Notes: generated by a model from the sequence alone, not told the origin. A stretch of 64,000 bases of DNA from Agapetus fuscipes (GCA_951799405.1 OX637356.1:11431229-11495228), one strand, 5' to 3'. Positions 43,839-53,376 are shown, counted from the stretch's first letter. A program made the numbers and translations.

Positions 43839-43966
43839 TCAAAGGCGGAAATCTAGGAAATTTTCATAGACCAATTAAATATATAGAAACACAGGAAATC
43901 GTTTTCTCATCATTTTCATATATTTTTTTATTATTAACGAAATTCTAGATTGCCAACTTTGGTTTT
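43839..43966. mobile_element. MITE-E copy
   Basis: Ends tcaaaggcggaaatctagga and, as complement, aaaaccaaagttggcaatct. Confidence 0.65.
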
Positions 43967-44131
43967 GTAGGCTTATATTATTTGCAAGCTCATTAGTCTG
44001 TGCTCTTATTTGGTGTTGTGCATTGAACACAAGGCTGGGGTCGCGTTTTGCGAATTAAATTTCCTGCTGCTTTTTTGTATGTAAACAGCTGCTTGTGCAG
44101 CTACTCGGAATCGCGCACCAAATGAAAGTAG

Positions 44132-44167
44132 TATAAAACCAGAATGCAAACATGATTTTTTCATACT
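44132..44167 (+). promoter_or_regulatory. Core promoter of cuticular gene 3
   Basis: TATAAAA at 44132-44138 and an initiator-like TCATACT at 44161, spaced 31 bp to its A. It predicts a ~52-nt 5' UTR to the ATG at 44215. The initiator departs from the TCAGTT of genes 1 and 2. Confidence 0.65.
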
Positions 44168-44214
44168 AAACGTTACCTTTCGTACGAGAGCCGTCATATT
44201 GAACGTTCAACAAG

Positions 44215-44229
44215 ATGCATAAATTATTG
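44215..44229 (+). CDS. Cuticular protein gene 3, exon 1 (MHKLL)
   Basis: Five codons, ATG CAT AAA TTA TTG, then donor gtaaga at 44230. Phase 0; it joins the exon at 47207 across a 2977-bp intron filled with transposable elements. Confidence 0.75.
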
Positions 44230-44260
44230 GTAAGATATGTTTCTTGAATATTTTTTGTTC

Positions 44261-44818
44261 GTCCCCCCAGTGCTTGTTTGGCTTATCTACAATTTGATTC
44301 AAGGATGACCATGAAATGAAATTGTCTTAAGCATCAATCAGTTTTCATTAAGAATTGGGCATAGCTTATTAAAAAAAAAAAATTTCCTTGACTTATAGGT
44401 TGGTATGAGGCTGACCACCCATACTGTAAAAAATGTTTCACTTTGCCAATGTCACCCCTGTTTCAGGGAATGTCGGCAAGAGTTGCAGGGCTTATGTTCA
44501 TTTGAGGTTCGGATTTTATTTGTAAGTACACAATCAGCATTTGTAAGCGCGAACTACACGTGTTTGTTTGTGGGCATACATCTGAGAGCTTTGAATGAAT
44601 ATATCCTTGCAACTTAGATTATAGATAGATTATAGATCTCATTATTCACAATCTGAGCTAAGAAAAAAACGTAAAACACGATAATGTGAGAGTTGTATTT
44701 AATATTTTCAAAATTAATTTCTAGCATTCATAAAACACATTGATCCAGTACACATACAAACATTCTTTATATAAAATTACCTCTGTTGAGATAAGATAAA
44801 CAAGCAATAAAGGGATGG
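44261..44818 (-). mobile_element. MITE-A split by repeat A (in gene 3 intron)
   Basis: Left end cgtccccccagtgcttgttt, right end complement catccctttattgcttgttt. A plus-oriented repeat A at 44383-44640 interrupts it. Starts 31 bp after the exon 1 donor. Confidence 0.85.
44383..44640 (+). repeat. Repeat A nested in MITE-A
   Basis: From ttccttgacttataggttgg to gcaacttagattatagatag; close to the copy at 25637. Confidence 0.9.
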
Positions 44819-44949
44819 TATGAAAAAAACGTTTGACCAAGTAACATTCACTAATGGGATAAGTTATACGATAATTTGCATTCGGTTTTGAAATTGTGTT
44901 TGTTTGTTTTATTTTATTTTATTTAAAAAGCTTGACTATTTTTTTCTTT

Positions 44950-45185
44950 CCTTGACTAATAGATTGGTATGAAGCTGACCCCGTACTGTAAAAACATGGA
45001 TCAATTTTTCTAATTCCACCCCAGTTTCAGGAAAAAGTGGCAGGAGTTGCAAAGTTTATCATGAGAGGATTTTGTTTATTTTTTTTGTAGGTACACATTG
45101 GTATGAGGCTGACCCTCCATGCTGTAAAAACTTGTTTCACTTTTGCCAATACCACCCCATTTCAGGGAAAGGAGGCAAGCTCTTT
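44950..45185 (+). repeat. Repeat A, two 5' fragments in tandem
   Basis: First ttccttgactaatagattgg to ttttttttgtaggtacac; then a second start ttggtatgaggctgaccctc to tttcagggaaaggaggcaag. Confidence 0.7.
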
Positions 45186-45327
45186 TTTATTACGATTAGA
45201 TATTCTATTCCTTTACTATTCCAGTTATTTGGTCCATCCATACTTTTCTCGGATGACGTCTTCCCCGGCATCCAACCCATCTTGAATTAGGTACACTCTT
45301 TGACAGTCTATCGTCATTTATTCTCTT
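45186..45327 (-). pseudogene. LINE-X fragment
   Basis: On the minus strand the frame reads NDDRLSKSV, SRWVGCRGRRHPRKVWMDQI, TGI, matching the LINE-X C-terminus at 26168-26410. Embedded among repeat A copies in the gene 3 intron. Confidence 0.65.
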
Positions 45328-45570
45328 CGTATTATAGGTTCGTATACGGCTTAACACCCATGCTGTAGAAAATGGTTCATTTTGCCAATGTCACCTCTGT
45401 TTTAGGGACGGTCGGCAAGAGTTGTAGGGTGTATTATATATTTGACATTTGGGTTTTTATATTATAAGTCCACATGCGGCGTGTTTTAGTGCGAACTTAT
45501 ACGTGTCTGCTTGTGAAAATGCATACGATGTGAATCCATGTTACATATCTTTGCAACAGATTAGATTTGT
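45328..45570 (+). repeat. Repeat A, diverged
   Basis: attataggttcgtatacggc, aatgtcacctctgttttagg, ctttgcaacagattagattt. Confidence 0.75.
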
Positions 45571-46113
45571 CCAAACCATCTAAATAACTATCATCTTCCA
45601 AATCAACTACATTTTTTCATTGCAAAAGACAAACAGTTCACTGAACCCGTAATAATAAAAAATACAAACTATCAAGTATAAAATACATAATATAATCTTT
45701 TGATTAATCCAATTTCTTTTATCTTATTTTCCCTCCAACTCTGTAAATTGAGATTGCTCCAAAAAAACTTCTACACTTTTTTTTCATTTCAAGTTTGTAC
45801 AACACAGTTTTTTCCCTATTCGTGTTTTTCTACAAATAAATGTATTTATATTATCCACCCTCGAAGGTGTTATTCATAAACTTTTAATCCATGGATCTTC
45901 GTTTTATAACAGAAAAATTCACCCGAGGCAGTGGATGAGCTAAGGGTTTACTGTCTGTGAATAGCGTCGTAAGTAACTAAAAAGTTTTCATGTTGGATTA
46001 ATAGTTTTTTTTTTTTTTAATTTGTATCTACAACACAAAAGCTTCAACTTTTTAGATCTTTTACTTGTAAACTTTTATACCATTTAATAAGGACTTTTGA
46101 TTTTCAAGAAAAA

Positions 46114-46116
<3 letters not shown>
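45571..46116. other. Unassigned intronic DNA
   Basis: AT-rich. 45869-45966 carries tattcataaac / gtctgtgaatagcg, a possible relative of the inverted element at 30901. Confidence 0.35.
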
Positions 46117-46149
<33 letters not shown>

Positions 46150-46400
46150 TTAGTAACAGTATCTAGTGTGTTTCACTACGCCATTCCGGCGTATAGATTT
46201 TTCAACTGGTAAGGGAAGCAGACTTACATAACAACCGTGCCAATTTTTTGTGCGTTATTTGATCGACATCAAACTTCACAGGAACCATTTCGAGAATATT
46301 TGACATGTTTCCTGCAAATTTCATTAAAATCAGTTGTGGGATCTAGGAGTCCATAGAAAACTCACAAAAACCTACATATATATATTTTTTTATACATTTG
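46117..46400 (-). mobile_element. Unclassified poly(A)-tailed retroelement remnant
   Basis: A run of 30 T (46117-46146) reads as a poly(A) tail on minus, preceded on minus by a GC-balanced segment (ctattcgccggaatgg-like, aaacatgtcaaatattctcg). A 5'-truncated retrocopy or LINE 3' UTR; no coding part. Confidence 0.4.
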
Positions 46401-46629
46401 TTATAATTGGCTTACATTAAACATATTTTTCTTGCAATGAGGTCAACAATCTTGGTTTTAAGAATAAAAATCGATTAAGGTAAATTCCATTAAGTATATT
46501 AACAAATCAAGGTCGATCTTAAAAAAATATACTACATATATTCATTAAGAGGTCACCATTTTTCAAAGCTTGCATTGCTGTTCTTACTTAGATTGAAGGT
46601 CATAATGTCAATTGAATAGGCTACAATAA

Positions 46630-47099
46630 TTGGTTGTCAATGCGTGCGCTCGCATGATTGCTGGTCAGTCGAAATTTACACACATTACTCCTCTTCTCCA
46701 CAAGCTTCACTGGCTCCGTATACCGGAGCGCATCGAGTTCAAAGTGTGCACGATGGTCCACAAAGCTTTATATGAAAAGACACCCAAATATCTCGCTGAT
46801 TTGATCAAACCAGTCACCCTCGGCAAAAAAAGCCTAACACTGCGCTCGGCTGAAACTGAAGCCAAATCAAGGATTGGAGAACCTATAAGAAGAGTTAGCA
46901 CAATGTTTGGAGAGCGTGCATTTGCAGTTGCTGGTCCTCTGGCCTGGAACCACCTGCCACATCATGTGAGAGAGCTAGAGAACCATGGAAAGTTCCTGAA
47001 TGCACTGAAGACAAGCAAATTTCTGGCATCGTTTGCACAAGCGCCATTGGAGTGATTACATCACGAAACGGCGCTTTAAAGAAACCATCAACTCATCAT

Positions 47100-47171
<72 letters not shown>

Positions 47172-47172
47172 A
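46630..47172 (+). mobile_element. L2/CR1-type LINE, ORF2 C-terminus with (CAT)n tail
   Basis: A 141-codon frame (46630-47055) is the RT tail of an L2/CR1-type LINE: VVNACARMIAGQSKFTHITP, LHKLHWLRIPERIEFKVCTM, VHKALYEKTPKYLADLI, FAVAGPLAWNHLPHHVRELE and stop. The 3' UTR has cacgaaacggcgctttaaag and then about 70 bp of (CAT)n. The catalytic RT core is absent (5'-truncated) but this part is intact, so insertion is fairly recent. It ends about 35 bp before the gene 3 acceptor. Confidence 0.9.
47098..47170 (+). repeat. (CAT)n microsatellite, LINE tail
   Basis: More than twenty CAT units in a nearly pure run, continuing the LINE 3' end. Confidence 0.9.
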
Positions 47173-47206
47173 CTATAAAATATTTTTTTGTGATTTTTTT
47201 TTACAG

Positions 47207-47590
47207 GTTAGTTTGGTACTCCTAGCCGGGTGTGTCTTCACTGCTCCGGCTCCTGGTTTCCATGTGTCACTGTTCCCCCCAGCAGTGGTCCACACTTCAT
47301 CAGTTGTACAAAGTGTACCAGTTGTCCAAAGCGTACCAGTAATCCAAAGCGTACCAGTGGTTCATAGCGCCCCTCTGGTTCAAGTCCACACTTCTCCAGT
47401 TGTGGTCCATTCTGCCTCAGTTGTCCATCATTCCGTCCCAATTGTCCACCATTCTGTACCAGTTGTCCACCATTCTGTACCAGTTGTCCACCATTCCGTA
47501 CCAGTTGTCCATAGTTCGTACCATCACCATTCGGCTCCAGTATACAAAGTGAAAACTCATCATGTTGTGAAATCATATCATCGTGGATAA
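47207..47590 (+). CDS. Cuticular protein gene 3, exon 2 (VPVVHH repeat protein)
   Basis: Acceptor tttttttttacag then VSLVLLAGCVFTAPAPG, completing the signal peptide with MHKLL. The protein is about 132 residues, rich in Val, His, Ser and Pro: SVPVVQ repeats, then four seven-residue SVPVVHH units, then a basic C-terminus SAPVYKVKTHHVVKSYHRG. Same plan as genes 1 and 2 but without the AVSHSS block, less GC-rich, and with its own repeat type, so the most diverged member. A secreted cuticle structural protein by inference. No near AATAAA is obvious; one stands at 48006. Confidence 0.8.
   Translation, partial: VSLVLLAGCVFTAPAPGFHVSLFPPAVVHTSSVVQSVPVVQSVPVIQSVPVVHSAPLVQVHTSPVVVHSASVVHHSVPIVHHSVPVVHHSVPVVHHSVPVVHSSYHHHSAPVYKVKTHHVVKSYHRG
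47425..47515 (+). repeat. In-frame 21-bp minisatellite in gene 3
   Basis: About four units of caccattctgtaccagttgt-c (HSVPVVH). Confidence 0.8.
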
Positions 47591-47633
47591 GTTAAATATA
47601 AAATTCATGTTGAATGAGCTATCATAACTTGCT

Positions 47634-47900
47634 ATATAAAACTGAATAAGTAGCGTCCTAAGCTAACATTGGTTTCTTATATAAATGCAACTATTTTCTA
47701 CGATTTTCACACTAAAAAAGTGTACAAATCTTGTAGTTTCGAAGTTTTTCATGAGCAAATCCTTATAATTAGTTCACTTACTTTACGTATGAGAAGTTAT
47801 ACCAGATAAAATGTTTCAATCATGATTTATCAAATTAATTAACCAACAATTATTCAGTTTTACCTTTAAATTGGCTATTTCAATGTGTATGAAATACGTG
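47634..47900 (+). other. Paralogous 3' flank of gene 3
   Basis: aaactgaataagtagcgtcc, gctaacattggtttctta, ataattagttcacttacttt, gagaagttataccagataaa and cagttttacctttaaattgg match the blocks at 33843-34429. Confidence 0.7.
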
Positions 47901-48057
47901 ATCGATAATTATTTGATTTCCAATATATAAAAGGTTTTTTTTGTGAGACCACTAATTAGACTGAACTCGGGTTAAGATACATTTGATTTATCCTGTATTT
48001 ATTGGAATAAAGTTTTTTTATTATTATTTGTGTTTTTTTTCTGTTTCAAAAATCCTA

Positions 48058-48408
48058 ACCTCAAATGAACATAAGCCCCGCAACTTTTGCCGACCTTCCT
48101 TGAAAAAGTGAATGGGTGATTCTTATTCCTTGACTTATAGGTTGGTATGAGGCTGACCACCCATACTGTAAAAAATGGTTCACTTTGCCAATTTCACCCT
48201 GTTTCAGGGAAGGTCGGCTAGAGTTTCGAGGCTTATGTTTATTTGAGATTGGGTTTTTTAAATTGTAGGTCCACATGCGGCTGTGTGAGCGTGAAATTAT
48301 GCGTGTCTGCTTGTGGGAATGCATTTAATATGAATCTCAAATGATACATATCTTTGCAACTTAGATTTAGATTTAGGTGGTCAGCCTCATACCAAACTAT
48401 AACCACTA
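48058..48408 (-). repeat. Repeat A remnant split by a nested repeat A
   Basis: Minus parts cctcaaatgaacataagccc (48058-48110) and ggtggtcagcctcatacc (48378-48408) flank a plus-oriented full copy. Confidence 0.75.
48128..48375 (+). repeat. Repeat A, nested full-length copy
   Basis: From ttccttgacttataggttgg to gcaacttagatttagattta. Confidence 0.85.
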
Positions 48409-48498
48409 ACTAGACCACTCGTTAAATAATTGCAATCAAAGTGCTCACATTTGCTTTTTTACTTTTTCCATTTCTATTTTATTATTTCAAGACACACC

Positions 48499-49362
48499 TT
48501 TTTTTTTTTTTTTTTAAATAATTTATTCAACAAAACAGGAAAATACATTAAAATATATAAAACAATAATAAAAATATATACAATTGATGTTGTACCTTCC
48601 CAATTACAATGTTGACATTAAATATAAGTATTAAAAATAAAAAGAATATAAAAAAGAATATAAATATAAATACTAATGACAGTAAGATATTTTTTCATAC
48701 AATGTTGACATTAAATATAAGTATTAAAATAAAAAAAAGAAGAGAATATAAATATAAATACTAATGATAGTAAGATTTTTTTTTTTTTTCTTTTTCAAAC
48801 ACAAAATATAAAATATAAAAACCTATTAAAATAATCATGATAACCGTAATGACACCAAACAATAAGAGATAAAAACAGAATTACATATATCAAATCAGCC
48901 TTACATTCACTTGAACATGCCAATATTTTTAATTATAATTTTAATTTTTCCCACTCACTAATACCTGAATACACACTGAAATTCTAGTCAGAATTCATTA
49001 TATTTCATGAACACGTTTCTATTATTATTACAATTACAATTATTATTATTATTATTTTACATCATTAATCAAGAATTAAGGGCAAAGTATGGCCGTCGTT
49101 AACTTTTTCAAAGTATTGGTCGATTGGTAAAAAATATCCAGTTCACTAAACTTTTCATTGAACAACCGCGAAGCTCTCAAGAGGAATGAGTTTCCGTATG
49201 AATTTGTTCTGTGAGACGGAATATAGAGCTGGATTTTGGTGTTTCTTGACGTCATCCTAGGCACTCGGATTTCCACTTCAGACAGGAGTTCGGAGCAAGA
49301 CACGTTACCCCGGATGAGTTTGAATAGGAACATTAGGTCCAGAACACTCCGTTTACCTATTT
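48499..49362 (-). mobile_element. 5'-truncated poly(A) LINE (Jockey/CR1-like)
   Basis: Reading minus: an RT C-terminal frame (49362-49076; GKRSVLDLMFLFKLIRGNVS, SELLSEVEIRVPRMTSRNTK, SHRTNSYGNSFLLRASRLFN, stop), then an AT-rich 3' UTR with an AATAAA-like end and a poly(A) tail (48499-48516, seen as T). The pattern 'RVPxxxTR...RTNxxxNSFLxRxxRLxN' is the usual tail of Jockey-like LINE RTs. 5' part missing. Confidence 0.8.
48606..48785. repeat. 93-bp tandem duplication in the LINE 3' UTR
   Basis: acaatgttgacattaaatat starts at 48606 and again at 48699; both units continue through aatataaatactaatga and agtaagat. Confidence 0.85.
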
Positions 49363-49475
49363 AGAAAGTCTTATCCATGATCGGAGAGGGCCCTTGAGTT
49401 GTGACACACACAAAAACGGCGCTCTCTTATCATTTGTAATTTAAAATAAATTAGCCTGATATTATTATTATTATT
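49363..49475 (+). repeat. SINE-B-like tail fragment
   Basis: agtcttatccatgatcggag, cccttgagttgtgacacaca, aaaacggcgctctcttatca and a (TTA)n run. Near-identical to 8470-8590; it marks the truncation point of the LINE. Confidence 0.7.
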
Positions 49476-49935
49476 ATTATAAGTCAAAGAAACAATGCCC
49501 AAAATTTGTAAGTGGTGTCATTTGTACTTAAAATCTATAATTTCGTAAGTCACTTGAAATAAGTGAGCCTGGGTTCATAAGTCAACAGATTTTGAATCGA
49601 ATGAATAAAAATTCATATGTGGAAAATTGACTAGATATATTTGTACAAAATTTGTGAATTGCCATTGAGAATGCAGATTAAATAACATGGTAATGTAAAG
49701 TAAAAATAGCTGCACAATACGGGAATGCACAGAGCTAAAAATTCGAATCCTTTAAGCGCAAGCTTTCAGGGAATACGCCGAAATAAAATATTAATTTATC
49801 TGGTAGAGCTGCGATGCTATGCTGACTTTTTTAACATACTAGAATATTCTACAGCTGAGCGATGGTGCAGGATAAAAATATTTGCAATTTTTAAAGTTCG
49901 TTTACCCTTTGAGCTAGGACTCTAAAACTGTGAGA
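49476..49935. other. No gene recognised
   Basis: A 66-codon plus frame at 49725-49925 lacks motifs. No repeat recognised. Confidence 0.45.
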
Positions 49936-50247
49936 CGATATAATAATAATAATAATATTAGGATGAGTTATTTGGTGAGCGCTGTTTTTGTGTGTATCAC
50001 ACCTCAAGAGCCCTCTGCGAGCTTGGTCGTCGCTGTAGAAAGCGCCAATTCTCAAGCAAGACCCAGTTGTTGTAAGGTTGGGTGGACCTTTCAGTGACCG
50101 GTCTTTGGTAAAGGTTTATGAATTTTTCAACTCAGCGAAGAGTACATTCGAAATATAAATGGTATATTTTGTGCTCCGCCGGGATCCGAATCCACAACCT
50201 TCCATTTACGAGTCCGAAGTGTTGCCACTACGGACTACGGACCGGTC
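49936..50247 (-). mobile_element. SINE-B, full-length, joined to a 5S-like head
   Basis: On minus: tRNA-like head (gaccggtccgtagtccgtag, anticodon area cggactcg, B-box-like ggattcggatcc), family body, then cacaaaaacagcgctcacca and (TTA)n. It begins six bases after a 5S-rRNA-like sequence in the same orientation. Confidence 0.85.
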
Positions 50248-50253
50248 CAAGAT

Positions 50254-50370
50254 GCCAACGACACGCGGTGTACCTGAGCGGTAGCCCATCCAAGTACTGT
50301 CCGCGCCCAATGTTGCTTAACTTCGGTGATCTATGGGAACCGATGCTTTCAACATGGTAACATCGTTGAC
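50254..50370 (-). pseudogene. 5S rRNA-like sequence (5S pseudogene or SINE head)
   Basis: Read on minus, 117 nt align over their whole length with metazoan 5S rRNA (about 119 nt): gtcaacgatgttaccatg, gcatcggttcccatagatca, ccgaagttaagcaaca, ttgggcgcgg, agtacttggatgggctaccg and acaccgcgtgtcgttggc. Internal promoter parts (box A region gttaagcaac, box C region gatgggctaccgctcagg) are mostly kept. Base changes make a functional 5S gene unlikely. Directly followed by SINE-B, suggesting a 5S-tRNA composite retroposon. Type uncertain: chance neighbour insertion is the alternative. Confidence 0.8.
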
Positions 50371-50607
50371 AAATGTATGGATATGTATGGAAAGAACACA
50401 ATTAGACAACTAAGCAGCACATGCAGAGCAATTTGTTAGGGAGATGTCTCCATATGGATCGCATTAGATGGAAATTTATTTTCTCAAAAAAAAAAAAATC
50501 ACAGATAATTTTTTTTTTTTATCACTAGACTAAAGACTAACAAACTGTTAGAAATTTACATTTCTATTAGTAAACAAATCTTTTTCGCGACGCAAAAACT
50601 CGACTTT
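50371..50607. other. No feature recognised
   Basis: Contains short poly(A)/poly(T) runs; nothing named. Confidence 0.4.
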
Positions 50608-50668
50608 CCTAAGCTGCACACAAAGCGCAACTTCTTACGCATTTGTTTTCAATTATTCGCTTACCACT
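50608..50668 (-). repeat. SINE-C remnant, left of LTR element
   Basis: cctaagctgcacacaaagcg, caacttcttacgcatt and cgcttaccactt resemble the minus SINE-C end. The copy continues right of the LTR element at 53912. Confidence 0.5.
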
Positions 50669-50930
50669 TGTGAGGGTTTTTCTTCTCTCCTGCTGATTGA
50701 CACAATTAATAATATAACATACACACTTTAATATGTTTACTTTTATTTCTTTCACAATGTATACACAATTAACCACAGCACAATAATATTCTTTATTCTT
50801 AATTACACAGGCTTGTGGCTATCCCGCCAGGCAAGCTTCTCCTCCCTTTCTGCCTTCCTTTGTTTTTCTTTTCATTCAAATTCAAATCTCATGTTCCATT
50901 TTACCTAACAAACAAATCCATCTCGTTACA
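50669..50930 (-). repeat. 3' LTR of Ty3/gypsy-like element
   Basis: 262 bp, TGT...ACA ends, with AATAAA on minus inside. It appears identical to the other LTR at 53650-53911. The flanking cact (50665-50668) is repeated after the far LTR. Confidence 0.9.
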
Positions 50931-50936
50931 ATACAC

Positions 50937-50951
50937 CTCCTTCCTCTCATA
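50937..50951 (-). promoter_or_regulatory. Polypurine tract
   Basis: On minus agaggaaggaggtgtat lies directly before the 3' LTR, the expected second-strand primer site. Confidence 0.7.
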
Positions 50952-51579
50952 AAAAAAAAACATTCCCAATTTTTTTTTTTTTTTTACAATGAGTAAATAA
51001 TGTATCATAATGCTCAGCCGGCGCCACATATTTTGTTTTATTTTAAGGATAAATTTCAAAAATATGAAAATAAAAAAAAAACCTGTTTCTGATACATTAT
51101 TCAGTCATTAATACCTTTTTTAACAATACCAATTATTTTCATACTAAAATTAATATAATTTTTTTTTTTAACACAAATTTCATATTCAATATTATAAACA
51201 AATATTTGTTTTTTTTTAAATACTTAATTCAACAATTCAAAATAATCAAATAACAATACATAATAAACATTCACCAGTTAATTAATCAATTCATTAAAAT
51301 AACTTTTTTTTTTTTTAAACATGTATCACATCTTTCCCAATATTTAAATTTATTTCAAATTTATTTTTCATTAATAAATTTATCAGTCCATCAATTTTTT
51401 TTTAAAAACTTTACCTTCATATGTAATACTTTGTTTAATTAATGTTTCATACCTTCATTCATGCAATGTTTCATAATTCATTCTTTCACTGATCACTTTT
51501 ATATCAACTTTCACCGTATCATGCATCACCTCAAATTTTTCATACACATGAAAATATGTTTTTTTTTTTTTTTTTTTTT
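50952..51579 (-). other. AT-rich 3' region of the LTR element
   Basis: No coding frame. Many A-runs on minus (8-22 bases). It could hold a decayed env or simply non-coding sequence; neither is shown. Confidence 0.5.
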
Positions 51580-52104
51580 TTAATCTAATTTGATTATGTC
51601 CTTGATGTGATATTTATTTATAACATTTGTGTCTATATCTTTTAATACATAGACTATCTTGCTAACTTTCTTTTCTATTCTGGCTTTGACAAATTTTGGA
51701 GCCAACTTTGTACAGAAGTATTTCCCTGCATTTGATTGTATGAAATTTTTACGCCATACAATATCCCCTTGATCATAGACACGATTTGATCTACCTTTAT
51801 TATAATAATTTGCATTTTTATTATATGCATCCCATAAATTTTCTGTTACAATTTTGTATAATGTGTTTAATTCCTTCATTTTATCTTTATACATATCTCT
51901 ATATTTATCTAAATCTTCCTTTGATTCTATTTCATCATTTACTATTTCACCATGAATTTCACCATTTAGTACATTCTCCCTACCTCTTGCTAATACATTA
52001 GGTGTGTATCCTGTTGCTAAATTGACTGTATTATTTATTATGCTTTGTACTGAATCTAAAAAAGTATCCCATTTTCTTTGTTCATTTTTGTTTTGTCTGT
52101 ACAA
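51580..52104 (-). pseudogene. Integrase C-terminal fragment (pol remnant)
   Basis: A 174-codon frame without a real start. It opens in the end of the integrase core (KWDTFLDSVQSIINNTVNLA, TGYTPNVLARGRE), then a coiled region, then the C-terminal beta-barrel (YDQGDIVWRKNFIQSN, LAPKFVKARIEKKVSKIVYV, YHIKDIIKLD). The pattern is that of insect Ty3/gypsy integrases. The HHCC zinc finger and DDE acidic residues are absent, removed by the same deletion that ends gag. Confidence 0.85.
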
Positions 52105-52119
52105 TCACTTTTTTTATTT

Positions 52120-52908
52120 TTAACAAAACAATCTTTTTGTACATCCTGTACGCTTACATGAGTAACAGATTACTGTGTGTTTTTTATAATTTCCATTTTT
52201 TATAAAACAATTTCTTTCCACATGTCCTCTTTTATTACAAAAGTGGCATACTATATTATTTGTGAAACTTCTACATTTATTCTGTATGTAATCGAATTTT
52301 CTATTTTTAGTCCAACAATCTATTTCATCATGTCCTAATTTATTACAAAAATTGCATTTTTGCATTACATTTTTCTCTTTTATGTCATTCATTACATTTA
52401 CATTTTTACATTCATTAAATTTTATAAATGATTCAAACTTGCTACATATTGTAGATAATTCCTCTGTATTTTTAATTTCAGATGTTGTCAGTAAAGTTGC
52501 ATATTTTTCTGACAATCCATAAATTATTATGTCCATAAGTTCTTTATCATGCATTCTTTTATTTAATAAATTATTTTTTGATTTTACCTTTAAAATATAA
52601 ACAGATGCATTATCATGACCTTGTACCATATTTAAAATTTCTAACTTAAGATTCCTTTGAAAGTCATATTTTTCAAATTGTTGTAAGAATTTGGTTTTAA
52701 AAATTTTCCAATCAAATTCACAGTTAATTGCTCTGTACCAAGTTAACGGAAAATCTGTTAAAAATATAGGCATACACTCTACCAAATAATCTAATTTTAA
52801 TTTGTAGACTTTGGCTAATTCTTCTAACCTTATTATAAATTCATTTGGTTCACTTTCACCATTAAAAGATATTTTTAACTTGAGAGGATCAAAATTTATG
52901 GACTCCAT
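52120..52908 (-). CDS. gag: Gag polyprotein of LTR element, C-terminally truncated
   Basis: 262 codons. Residues 10-150 show the retrotransposon Gag (capsid-like) pattern: FNGESEPNEFIIRLEELAKV, FPLTWYRAIN, FDWKIFKTKFLQQFEKY, VYILKVKSKNN, IIIYGLSEKY. Two nucleocapsid zinc knuckles follow, CNFCNKLGHDEIDC and CHFCNKRGHVERNC (both CX2CX4HX4C), and a third that starts CYSCKRTG but has Cys where His is expected and then ends at a stop. That break is the left edge of the pol deletion. The rest of the frame is open, in keeping with a young element. Confidence 0.85.
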   Translation of the reverse strand: MESINFDPLKLKISFNGESEPNEFIIRLEELAKVYKLKLDYLVECMPIFLTDFPLTWYRAINCEFDWKIFKTKFLQQFEKYDFQRNLKLEILNMVQGHDNASVYILKVKSKNNLLNKRMHDKELMDIIIYGLSEKYATLLTTSEIKNTEELSTICSKFESFIKFNECKNVNVMNDIKEKNVMQKCNFCNKLGHDEIDCWTKNRKFDYIQNKCRSFTNNIVCHFCNKRGHVERNCFIKNGNYKKHTVICYSCKRTGCTKRLFC

Positions 52909-53343
52909 TGTGTTACTTTCTAAATCCTTTTTATTATTTTTTTTTTTTAGATTTCATCATTTGCTGTATATTTTCAATTTATGCAATTAGAGAATAAATC
53001 ATTTCATCTCAAAAAAAAATTTCATACAAATTAAATATAACACCATCTATATATATTTATCTAAACTGATTTGAAACAAACTGGTTCATATCCATTCTTC
53101 ATTCTTCCGCGGTGTTCCATTTTTAAATGTTCATTTCTTCCGAACGTAGGTAGGTAATTTGAATTCTCTTGCCTTCAATATTTTCAAAACAGCCGTTCAA
53201 TATTTTCAAAACCGCCTTTTAAAACTTGCAATTTCTTGTTTTAAATTGTATAAGTTGATGTCTTCACTAGCTTTTAAACGTGTTGATGCTTTCCATTATG
53301 CTTTCACAACCATAAATCTGTTCAATTTTAATTATTTCATATA

Positions 53344-53376
<33 letters not shown>

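Noticed and set aside
25640..44617. Recurrent ~70-codon frames (MRLTTHTVKN-type) at 25640-25864 and 44405-44617 and relatives at 35306, 48061, 55674
   Set aside because: They are frames across repeat A copies on either strand; the reading frame is not preserved among copies.
47098..47170. CRISPR-like or regulatory repeat
   Set aside because: Pure trinucleotide microsatellite forming the LINE tail; no spacers.
47925..47960. TATAAAAGG after gene 3 as promoter of a fourth cuticular gene
   Set aside because: No initiator at the right distance and no ATG plus donor exon follows; may be a relic, but not supported.
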